A DNA stretch of 64,000 nucleotides from Hyphomicrobiales bacterium. GTDB lineage: Bacteria > Pseudomonadota > Alphaproteobacteria > Rhizobiales > Rhizobiaceae. Both the position numbers and the translations under genes were made by a program. This document shows, one piece after another, positions 44,720-52,566 of the stretch. The DNA lies in NCBI GenBank assembly GCA_900472295.1, contig UCIA01000002.1:124001-188000 (forward strand), in the 5' to 3' direction. Below the pieces are notes generated by a model. It had not been told where the DNA came from and searched no databases. It was given only the letters and a program-made list of their open reading frames with translations. The stretch's first letter is position 1; each line of letters opens with the position of its first letter.

Positions 44720-46981
44720 CTAGCCCTTCTTCCTTCGTTTCCGCGACCCGGCCCGCAGGGCAATCTCGGCGCCGCGGACCGTCTCGTACTGGTCGGCGTC
44801 GATCAGCGACTGGTCGAAGCTGACGCCGGTCATCTCGGAGATTTCCGACAACGGATACATGGCGCCGATGAATTCTTCGGCGACGGTGAATTCCAGCTCC
44901 GTGTCGGAAAGGTCCTGTTCCAGCACGAAGCCATAGCTGGCAAGGCCGTCATTGACGCGGGCGACGACCACCTTCCAGAAGCGGCGCGGCACTGGCGCGC
45001 GAAGACTGGTGCCCTTGGGGCCCTTGCCAGAAAATATGCGGTCGTCATCGGCAAGTATCGGGCCGGCAAAGACGCAAAGCCGCTCGCTAGCCGCCTCGGA
45101 GAGCACGTGGTTCTCGAGATCGCCCCAGTTCTTCTCGCCGCTGTCGGAACGGTTGTAGCCGTCGACCTGCGGCGAGCAGTTGGTGACATGGAAGGAGCAG
45201 ACATTGCCTTTGAGCAGGAGTTCGAAGGTCTTGCCCCACGCCACGTCATCGCGCCTGACGATGTGGCCCTTGTCGAAGGCGCCTTGGTCCTTGGTGTAGA
45301 AGACGTCGGGGATCTGATACTTGTCGTCGAGCCGCAGGTCCGGGAACCAGCGCTCGCTGAACAGCCCGGCGCGCGAATAGTTGCGGCCCTTTTCCGGCTC
45401 GCGCAGATTGCTCTCCTCGGTCACGTTGGAGGCGGTGAACAGCGCCAGGCGGCGCTTGGCGTGCATCTTGAGGGAGAAATTCTGGTAGTCGAGTTGCGTG
45501 CCGCCGTCCCGAAGCGGCGCCAGCACGGACGGGTCGGTGGCGTCCGGCATCGGCACAACGATCGGCGCGAGCTTGGTGCCGCCGGACAGAAATTTTTCGT
45601 CATAGCCGTCATAGCCGGCATAGTCGGCGATCGTTTTGGGAACGAACGCGCCGCCGGGGGGCGTCGGTTTGGCCGCTTCGAGATCGACCGATTCCGTCGT
45701 AACCTCATGGCCGGGTGCGGCGCCGAGCGAGACGGTGATGCGCAACGGCACTTCGAAGGTGACGCTGCCGCCGGGCGAAACGACGACCCCGCCAGATGGC
45801 GGCGTCTGGGTAACGACGCCCGGGATCGGCTTGACGCCGCCGACATCGACCAGGTTTACCCCTTCGGCCGGCGACGCATTGTCGGCCTTGTTCCACCATG
45901 CGCCCCAATCGTTGGACCCGCCGGTAGCGCCTTTGAAATTGAGGCCGAGGTCGACGACGCGCTGGTCCCTGGCCAGCACGCCGGTGGGTACCGCGTAGTT
46001 GCGTTCGAGATAGCGGCCGGCGAAATGCAGCCCGGCGATTTCGCCGGTGGCCAGATCAAGCAGAGCCGAGCCGGAATTGCCGCCCAGCGTCGAGCAATCA
46101 TGGGTCGCCGCGTTGACGATCTTGCCGAAACTGTCGGTGTCGAAAGCGCCCTGCAACATGCCCGGCTGCAGGCGCTTGACCTGGAAGCGGCTGCGCATGA
46201 TATCGCTCTGAACGTCCTCCGGGTTGCGATTGTCGAATGCCGGATAGCCGATTGCCACGACCTCCTGGCGCAGCAGATCGCGCGCGTCGGTAACGGCGAG
46301 CGACAGCGGCGTGACGTATTCAGGCAGGCCCTCGACCTCAAGGATCGCCATGTCCCAATAGGGATGGATCATCCGGATGTTGAGGATCTTGAACACGTGC
46401 CCGGCCGCCGAATCTCGCTTGAAATCGATGCCGGCGGCGCGGCCGTTGATGAACTGCAAATTGCGGTCGCCAAGGCCCGAGGCGAATATCTGCGCGACAT
46501 GGCGGTTGGTCATCAACAGGTTGCGCCCGACGACGAAGCCGGTGCCGCCGTACGGAATGTTGGTGTTCCACAACAGCTCAATGCGGCCAATAGCCGGCAA
46601 AGCTTTTTCGATGCGCTGCTTCAACGCGGCGTCGCTGGTAAGCTTGGTCCACAGCGAGTGGCCCGGTGTCGGCGTGCCGTCGAAGGTCAGCGTGGTAAAT
46701 GTGCCATCCTTGATGTCGTAGACCGGCCGCAGCGCCGGGATAATAATGGCTTCCACGTCGGCAAGCTGCTCGGGCGCGACCTCGGCGCCCCGCGCCAGGT
46801 TCTCCAGGCCGGTGCGCGCCGATTCACGCGCCGCCTCCGTCTTGCCGTCGTCGCCCAGTGCAATGGCTTCCACGGTGACGTCGGCCGTCGCGTCCATGTT
46901 GGCGAGGACCGATTCAGTCCCATCGCCCCCCGTGACGAGATCGAGATATTGACGGATTCGCTGCTCTCTGCTGACCGGCAT
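44720..46981 (-). CDS. Trypsin-like protease fused to DNA/RNA non-specific endonuclease
   Basis: 753 residues from the ATG at 46981 with GGGGAGGGG upstream. Residues about 1-90 form a helical N-terminal domain. Residues about 130-345 are a trypsin fold with His161 (LLMTNRHVAQ), Asp210 (PYWDMAILEV) and Ser303 (LGGNSGSALLDL). A Pro/Gly linker (about 380-450) leads to an endonuclease domain (about 500-730) with RRLALFTASNV, the catalytic DKGHIVRRDD (His573), FHVTNCSPQ and NWGDLENHVL, all key NUC residues present. No signal peptide. First gene of the operon, preceded by DNA with a Crp-type site. A cytoplasmic toxin-like nuclease controlled by, or controlling, proteolysis is the likely reading. 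Confidence 0.87.
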   Translation of the reverse strand: MPVSREQRIRQYLDLVTGGDGTESVLANMDATADVTVEAIALGDDGKTEAARESARTGLENLARGAEVAPEQLADVEAIIIPALRPVYDIKDGTFTTLTFDGTPTPGHSLWTKLTSDAALKQRIEKALPAIGRIELLWNTNIPYGGTGFVVGRNLLMTNRHVAQIFASGLGDRNLQFINGRAAGIDFKRDSAAGHVFKILNIRMIHPYWDMAILEVEGLPEYVTPLSLAVTDARDLLRQEVVAIGYPAFDNRNPEDVQSDIMRSRFQVKRLQPGMLQGAFDTDSFGKIVNAATHDCSTLGGNSGSALLDLATGEIAGLHFAGRYLERNYAVPTGVLARDQRVVDLGLNFKGATGGSNDWGAWWNKADNASPAEGVNLVDVGGVKPIPGVVTQTPPSGGVVVSPGGSVTFEVPLRITVSLGAAPGHEVTTESVDLEAAKPTPPGGAFVPKTIADYAGYDGYDEKFLSGGTKLAPIVVPMPDATDPSVLAPLRDGGTQLDYQNFSLKMHAKRRLALFTASNVTEESNLREPEKGRNYSRAGLFSERWFPDLRLDDKYQIPDVFYTKDQGAFDKGHIVRRDDVAWGKTFELLLKGNVCSFHVTNCSPQVDGYNRSDSGEKNWGDLENHVLSEAASERLCVFAGPILADDDRIFSGKGPKGTSLRAPVPRRFWKVVVARVNDGLASYGFVLEQDLSDTELEFTVAEEFIGAMYPLSEISEMTGVSFDQSLIDADQYETVRGAEIALRAGSRKRRKKG

Positions 46982-47175
46982 GGTTGCCCCTCCCCCAAAG
47001 GTTCTGTCGAAGTAAAGAACTGTATTGCCCCATTTTAGACTGGCGCAATTCTGGCTGGCACGCAAGGAAACAAATCAAGGCGCATCGAATGTGACAGGGC
47101 GGGACGTTGGCATGTCTCTTCGCCCGCAGTCGCTCGCGCGATGTGTCACGGTCGCATTACTTTAGCGCTGTCGTA

Positions 47176-47191
47176 TGTGATCTCCATCACA
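47176..47191. promoter_or_regulatory. Perfect Crp-type site TGTGA-N6-TCACA
   Basis: TGTGATCTCCATCACA is a perfect match to the half-sites bound by Crp proteins; its centre is about 200 bases before the protease-nuclease start (46981) and about 310 before the Crp-type gene (47496). Flanks CGTA and GAC recur in the site at 52516. Confidence 0.75.
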
Positions 47192-47295
47192 GACGGCGAC
47201 GCCGTTTGCGCCGACCTATTGCAGCGGCGGAACCGAGCATTGCATGTCCGCTCGGTTTGCGGGAATTTTGATCACCTAACCATTTTCGAAAAGTT

Positions 47296-47340
47296 GCCGT
47301 CTGCACGCGTCCGGCTCCTCCCGCCGCGCGTGCAGACGGC
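47296..47340. other. Perfect 14-bp inverted repeat
   Basis: GCCGTCTGCACGCG (47296-47309) and CGCGTGCAGACGGC (47327-47340) enclose 17 bases. Only a short TTT follows on the + strand, so it is a weak terminator at best; it may fold in the leader of the Crp-type gene or end an RNA started near the Crp site. Confidence 0.55.
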
Positions 47341-47495
47341 TTTCCGCCTGGTGCGGGCCATGCACTGGCGCGTCCGTTGACCGAGCCTTTAGAAGGCGTA
47401 ATGGCCAGAGATGAACGCCGGGCTTTGATGCGGTGCACTCTTGCCGTAAACTTTGACCGTAAACTTTGGCGATTGCGGCAATCGGGAATTTCTAC

Positions 47496-48182
47496 ATGGC
47501 TTTTGGCGGTGCGAACGACAGAAACGATCTGCCGCGCCTGGCACGTATCGATCCGAAGCTGTTCGATGTCCTGTTCAGCGGCTGCAAGGTCGAGCGCTGC
47601 TCTGCCGGCCAGCATCTGTTCGTTCAGGAAGATGCCGCCGATCGCATCTACGGCGTGATGAGCGGCACCGTGGAAATCTCTATCTATTCGCCCGGCGGCC
47701 AGAAACTGGTGGCTAATATCGAGCTTTCACGCAGCCTGGTCGGCGAGATCGGCGCCCTCGACGGACGGCCTCGCACGGCCACTGCCATCTGCCTCACCGC
47801 TTGCGAGCTTGTTTCGCTCTCAAGGACACAACTCTTTGATCGAATTGAAAAAAATCCGCCGCTGGCGCGCGCGATGATAGAACTTTTGTGCGCCAGGTTG
47901 CGCTGGATCAGCGGCGAACTCGGCGATCAGGCCTTCTTCGGCATCGAGGCCAGACTCGCCAAGCGCCTGGTCTTCCTGGCCGAGGTGATGGCCGATAGCG
48001 CCGGCTGGATCCCGATCTCGCAATCGGAACTCGGAGAGTTCCTCGGCGCCACGCGCGAGTCCGTCAACAAGACGCTCAATGACTGGCGCAGCCGCTCGTT
48101 CATCGCCATCAAGCGTGGCGGCCTGCGCATCACCGACGCCGGCGCTTTGCGTCACATCGCCGATACGCAGGACGACGACTGA
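47496..48182 (+). CDS. Crp/Fnr-family transcriptional regulator
   Basis: 228 residues from the ATG at 47496 (GGGAA upstream). The cyclic-nucleotide-binding domain includes AGQHLFVQEDAADRIYGVMSGTVEISIYSPGG and the phosphate-binding cassette LVGEIGALDGRPRTATAIC, which fits cAMP or cGMP binding. There is no Fnr-type cysteine cluster. The C-terminal HTH reads ISQSELGEFLGATRESVNKTLNDW; the recognition helix keeps the Arg-Glu that in Crp contact TGTGA, with Lys replacing a later Arg. Perfect TGTGA-N6-TCACA sites lie before this gene and the neighbouring P450-DyP gene, so it is the likely local controller. Confidence 0.88.
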   Translation: MAFGGANDRNDLPRLARIDPKLFDVLFSGCKVERCSAGQHLFVQEDAADRIYGVMSGTVEISIYSPGGQKLVANIELSRSLVGEIGALDGRPRTATAICLTACELVSLSRTQLFDRIEKNPPLARAMIELLCARLRWISGELGDQAFFGIEARLAKRLVFLAEVMADSAGWIPISQSELGEFLGATRESVNKTLNDWRSRSFIAIKRGGLRITDAGALRHIADTQDDD

Positions 48183-48210
48183 CGCTCCCTGCCACGGAAG
48201 ACCAAGCGAA

Positions 48211-51200
48211 TCAGAGCCGCGAAATCAGATAGCGCAAAGCCGAGCGGCTGGGCATGAAGAAGTATCCGCCGCCCCTCGTGGTGACGAATTGCGGAATTTT
48301 CTTCAAGACGGTGACACCTTCCCAGGACGGAATGGTGAACCTGCCCTCACCGTCGCGCGAGCCGATCGTCGGATCCTTTTCGTCTACGAGACCCTGGAAC
48401 GAGGTCGATGAAACCCAGGTTTGCTGGACGAACTCGTACTGGCGCTCGATATCGGCGTTGAGGCACATGAAGAGCAGCCCCTTTTCGGCCTTGCCGCCCT
48501 TTCTTTCGCGCCTCTCATAGCTTCGGCCGACGCGGATCATGCGGTGGCGCTTGCCGATCCTGATCTGCGTTTCATGGTCTTCTCCAAGCGAGTCACGCGG
48601 ATTGGAGCGGCGCACATGCGCGCCGAGCGGACAGCGATGGCCTTGCGGGTCCTCGACGCCGAAGGAAAAGTCGTTATCTGCGGAGCGCCCCGGCCGGCCA
48701 TCGGGATTGCGCACCAGCGAAGTGCCATCGGGCCAGCGGCCGAGCATTTTTGCTGCAACCCAGCGCGGCGTGACGGCGTCGTTGCGGGTTTCGCGCGCCA
48801 CCCGTTCGGCCGCGCCTTTGCAGTAATCCTGAAAGGCGTCGACGTGCTGCTCGAACTGGCGCACGACGAGGAAAGAGCCGTTTCGGCCGAAATCATGCGG
48901 CGGTGGTGGCTGTCCCGGAATGTTGCGGTTGCGGCGCACCGCCGCAAGGATACCGCTGCGATCGTTCGCCCCATCGACCGACGGCGATGCCGGATAGAAG
49001 CCGTGCTCGTCGCGGTAGCCGAACAGGAATTCACCCGGCGCCAGAAGGTGCATCGGCGCAACCCCATTGTTGGCGCGCGCTGTGCCGCGCACCACCGGCT
49101 GCGAAACGCCGTCGACAAAGCCAAAATGTTCGACAGCGCGCTTGCCTTCGCGCTTGATCGACAAAGGCAGTTCGGTCACCAGCTTCATGCCGGCGGCCGT
49201 CGTCTGTTTCTTCACCGCCGCTATCTCGGCCTTCAGCCCGTCCGTGGTGGCGGCGTAGCACACCACCACGGCATCCGCCGGTCTGGCGGGCGAGCCCCAT
49301 AGCCATTTGTCGGGGACGCTGTCGCCGAGGTCGTTCAGGATGCGGCTGCGTTCGGGATTGCCCATGCCATGACGAAAAGCGACTGGAAACGTTCCCAGCG
49401 GATCATCGCCCACGCCGCCATCGAGGCCAAGCCGGCGCAAACCGTCGGGACCGAACGCCGCCATCATCGCCCTTTCGCGCGGCACGCCGTCGCCGAAAGT
49501 GGTTTGTGCCGCGATGAAATCCAGCCACGCCTTGCGCTTGGTGGCGGAAAGGTTCTCCGGCACGCCGATCGCCAGCATATGCGCATATTCCAACGGGCCG
49601 AAGGGGCCGAAGAAGAGGGATTGGATTTCGCCGGTCTCCAGTTGTTCGACGGAAGGCGGTGCGGTCGAAATGATGCTGAGCGCCGCCTTTGATCTCTCGG
49701 TCACCGGACGCGGCAAGGATCCGAACAGGCTCAGCCAGTTGCGCGCCTGATTGTCCGTGGCAGAGGCGACGCCGCGCCTGATGCGCGAATTGGCGCGGAT
49801 GCGTATGGTGTTGAGATCGGGATAGGCCGAGTACCAGAACAGGGTCGGCACCTGCTGGCGGCGGGCCCAGCGCTTGAAGCGGTCACCGTCACGCGCGCCA
49901 TCGAGAAACAGCCAGCGCGTGCGCGGATATCCCTCGGTGTTGCTCCAAACACCGGTCAGCCCGGCGGCGGCCTTGGCGATGAAATCCTCGAGGTAGCTTT
50001 CCCAGCTGCCGCCATAGTTCGAAAAAAAAATCAGCCTGTTGGTGCCGGGCACCAGCACCCAGCGCGCGAAATGGATGGTGTTGATGTTGGCCAAAAAGCC
50101 CGGCCTGAACACCTTCTGCGCCGAGATCGAGATGAGATAAAAGGTCAGGCGCAGCGCCAGCCGCCGCAAGGTTCCGGGCTTCATGGTCGAGATCGCGGTC
50201 AGATGGTTTTGCGCGCCGTGGTCTTCATGGACGAGGATCTTGTCGAGCGCCTTGAGATCGACCGGTGTGTTGTGCGGGCGGTCGATGTCTTCGAGCCGGC
50301 GCAAGCCAAGGAAGCACAGCAGCAGGAACAGCGCCGCCAGCGCCAGAATGCCGAGGACAGCCAGAAGCAACGACGTCCCCAGCGTGGCGATGCCGCCAAA
50401 AGAGGTGACGCTCGGATTGCCGAACACCAGCACGTAAGTCATGCGCCAGAACGCCGCCACCAGCACCGCGACGAACACCAACATGCCCGGCGTCAGCAGC
50501 GTCGTCGTCAGCGCCTGCCACCATTTTCCGGGTGGCCGTTCGAGCAGGCTTTCGGCAGGCTCGAAGGCCCAGGCAAATTTTCCCGAGGCATGGGCATGTC
50601 GCCTGGCCTCGACCAGCACCGCGGCGGCGTTGGTTGTGCTGCGCGGTTTTTCGACGACCTCGCGCAGGCTGTCGGCGAGGTCCGCCTCGGCCAGGATGCG
50701 CTGCACCGAATGACCCGGCGTGCCCGAAAACACCAGTCCGGCATTGCTGCCGAAGGACGGCGATATGTCGACATTATGCTTGCGCAGGTAGTCGTTCAAG
50801 GCGCCGCCGTCGCGCAGGTCGCAGACGTCCTTGAAGATCGGCCGCAGCCGGTGCCCGATGGCATGCGTCACGGCGTTGATGACGTCGTCGGTGCTGCCAT
50901 CGCCGGAGATTTCGAGAACCAGAGCCCCCTTTTCCTGACCTGCGTCATCCATGTCGCCGGTGCCGACAACAGCCAGGCTGGTGAAGTGGATGGTGCCGAC
51001 AATATCGAGCGCGGTGCGGATCTCTTCGCCGGCCGGGTTGCCGAGGCTGCCAACCTTGTCGCGGACGGCGTCCAGCGAGCCAGTCCGGGTGATCGGACAG
51101 ACCACAGTTACCATCGACTGGGTGGTCGTGCGGCAAAGTGCTGCCGGTTCGAAATCGACCCTGAGGGTCTCGGGATAGGCGCCGATCCGAGTCATCCGCC

Positions 51201-52437
51201 CGGCCTTGCCGGGCAAGCGGCGCAGGCCCTGCTTCTGGAACAGAGCGCGCAGGCTCTCACCGATCTGGATTCGGGCGATCTCGGCGCCGATGCACTGGTG
51301 AATGCCATGGCCGTAGACCATGTAGTCGCGGTGCGGTCGCGACGTGTCGAACCGGTTCGGGTCCTGCACGGCATCCGCGTCGAACATCGCCGACAGCGTT
51401 GACGGCATCACCACGGTGCCGGCCTTCACCAGGCGCTCGCGGCGCGTGCCCTTGCCGATGATCGCATCGCGCGCGGTGTAGCGCCAGGGGCCGACCCAGA
51501 TCGGCTTGAAGCGCATGGCTTCGAGGACGGCCTTGTCGAGCTTGTCGATGTCGTCTTCAGCGAGCGCGGCGTCGATGGCCTGGCGTGCATCGGGCCGCGA
51601 CAGGATCACATCGAGGCAATTGCCGCCGGCCAGCACATTGGTCGGGACAAAACCCGCGACCATGCCCAGCATGATCGAATTGAGGTCGTCGCGCGACAGC
51701 TTGCCCTGATCCATCTGGGCAACCAGCCTCGCCAGTGGCTGCTCGGTCTTCAACCCGCGGTCCCTGACCGACTGAATGGAGCGATCGATGACTTTGAGAA
51801 GACGGTCGCCCGCCACCACCGCCAGCTCGCGCATGACGGGGCTCGCCGCCGGATCCGAAAAGAACAGCGCGCTCAGCGCGATCGCCCAGTCGGCGAATAC
51901 GGATTCATCGTCGATCTCGAGACCGAAATAGTCGCGGCAGATGTGCACCGGAACGATTTTCATCAATCGCGAGATCGCGTCGAAGCCGGGGCTGGCGCGC
52001 ATCATGATCTCTTGCGAATGGCGCGCGGCGATCGGCCTGACGGCCGCCTCGACCTCGGCCGGCGGAAAGGCGGTGAGGACCGACGATTTCATGCGCCGGT
52101 AGTCGGCGCCGTCCTGCATGCCGAGGATGAAGTTGGATCCCCGCGCCAACTCGGTCATTTCCGGCCCATACGGGGTCTGGAACTCGTCGCCGCGCTCCAA
52201 TATGTCGCGGACGTCGGCGTTCTTGGTGACGAGGAGAACGCCAAATATTGTGCCTGTCGGGCGGAAGCGCCGGAACAAAGCCAATGCCCAGCGGGGATCT
52301 TCGAACAGAGACCCGACGATGCGTGCAATCAGCCCTGTCTTGCGGATACGGCCGAGGTCGAAGGGCGGCATTTCCGGCAGCGGGCGCTGGTTTTTCTGGG
52401 CCGCGCGAATGGCGTCGAAATACTTCAGTTTGGTCAT
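48211..52437 (-). CDS. Cytochrome P450 - transmembrane - DyP-type peroxidase fusion
   Basis: 1408 residues in one frame. Residues about 50-430 are a P450 with I-helix AGFVPT, ExxR at 306-309 (EAMR) and heme-ligand Cys382 in YGHGIHQCIG. Residues about 440-640 resemble no family I know. Two membrane helices lie at about 646-673 and 684-712. Residues about 780-890 form a conserved-looking region (INTIHFARWVLVPG, FFSNYGGSWESYLEDFI, PTLFWYSAYPDLN). The C-terminal DyP peroxidase (about 930-1400) has GFVDG (1106-1110) and the proximal His1274 in CPLGAHVRRSNPR. Two heme oxidases tethered to a membrane suggest linked peroxide/oxygen chemistry, possibly on lipids. A perfect Crp-type site lies 80 bases upstream. 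No known bacterial enzyme of this build comes to mind. Confidence 0.85.
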   Translation of the reverse strand: MTKLKYFDAIRAAQKNQRPLPEMPPFDLGRIRKTGLIARIVGSLFEDPRWALALFRRFRPTGTIFGVLLVTKNADVRDILERGDEFQTPYGPEMTELARGSNFILGMQDGADYRRMKSSVLTAFPPAEVEAAVRPIAARHSQEIMMRASPGFDAISRLMKIVPVHICRDYFGLEIDDESVFADWAIALSALFFSDPAASPVMRELAVVAGDRLLKVIDRSIQSVRDRGLKTEQPLARLVAQMDQGKLSRDDLNSIMLGMVAGFVPTNVLAGGNCLDVILSRPDARQAIDAALAEDDIDKLDKAVLEAMRFKPIWVGPWRYTARDAIIGKGTRRERLVKAGTVVMPSTLSAMFDADAVQDPNRFDTSRPHRDYMVYGHGIHQCIGAEIARIQIGESLRALFQKQGLRRLPGKAGRMTRIGAYPETLRVDFEPAALCRTTTQSMVTVVCPITRTGSLDAVRDKVGSLGNPAGEEIRTALDIVGTIHFTSLAVVGTGDMDDAGQEKGALVLEISGDGSTDDVINAVTHAIGHRLRPIFKDVCDLRDGGALNDYLRKHNVDISPSFGSNAGLVFSGTPGHSVQRILAEADLADSLREVVEKPRSTTNAAAVLVEARRHAHASGKFAWAFEPAESLLERPPGKWWQALTTTLLTPGMLVFVAVLVAAFWRMTYVLVFGNPSVTSFGGIATLGTSLLLAVLGILALAALFLLLCFLGLRRLEDIDRPHNTPVDLKALDKILVHEDHGAQNHLTAISTMKPGTLRRLALRLTFYLISISAQKVFRPGFLANINTIHFARWVLVPGTNRLIFFSNYGGSWESYLEDFIAKAAAGLTGVWSNTEGYPRTRWLFLDGARDGDRFKRWARRQQVPTLFWYSAYPDLNTIRIRANSRIRRGVASATDNQARNWLSLFGSLPRPVTERSKAALSIISTAPPSVEQLETGEIQSLFFGPFGPLEYAHMLAIGVPENLSATKRKAWLDFIAAQTTFGDGVPRERAMMAAFGPDGLRRLGLDGGVGDDPLGTFPVAFRHGMGNPERSRILNDLGDSVPDKWLWGSPARPADAVVVCYAATTDGLKAEIAAVKKQTTAAGMKLVTELPLSIKREGKRAVEHFGFVDGVSQPVVRGTARANNGVAPMHLLAPGEFLFGYRDEHGFYPASPSVDGANDRSGILAAVRRNRNIPGQPPPPHDFGRNGSFLVVRQFEQHVDAFQDYCKGAAERVARETRNDAVTPRWVAAKMLGRWPDGTSLVRNPDGRPGRSADNDFSFGVEDPQGHRCPLGAHVRRSNPRDSLGEDHETQIRIGKRHRMIRVGRSYERRERKGGKAEKGLLFMCLNADIERQYEFVQQTWVSSTSFQGLVDEKDPTIGSRDGEGRFTIPSWEGVTVLKKIPQFVTTRGGGYFFMPSRSALRYLISRL

Positions 52438-52515
52438 GCGCGTTCAAGCCCCCCGGCTGTCCACGTTATTGCGATGCCGGCTCTTCAACGCCTAGGTTTG
52501 CATCGGTTGGACGTA

Positions 52516-52531
52516 TGTGAATTTTTTCACA
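52516..52531. promoter_or_regulatory. Perfect Crp-type site upstream of the P450-DyP gene
   Basis: TGTGAATTTTTTCACA is centred about 86 bases before the P450-DyP start. It shares the CGTA...G(A/T)C flanks of the site at 47176, supporting one regulator for both. Confidence 0.75.
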
Positions 52532-52566
52532 GTCGTCAGCGGTTCGGTCAATGATGAACGCCATGC

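Larger units (their letters stand above)
46982..47495. other. Divergent control region
   Basis: The 514 bases between the protease-nuclease operon and the Crp-type gene hold no gene but contain a TGTGA half-site near 47089, the perfect palindrome at 47176 and the long hairpin at 47296. Promoters for both directions must lie here. Confidence 0.6.

Noticed and set aside
45107..47038. Long rightward frame opposite the trypsin-nuclease gene
   Set aside because: Antisense to a gene with intact catalytic motifs; the translation shows no domain.
47089..47105. Second Crp-type site near the protease-nuclease promoter
   Set aside because: Only the left half TGTGA is present; the right half is GGGAC, so it is not a convincing site.
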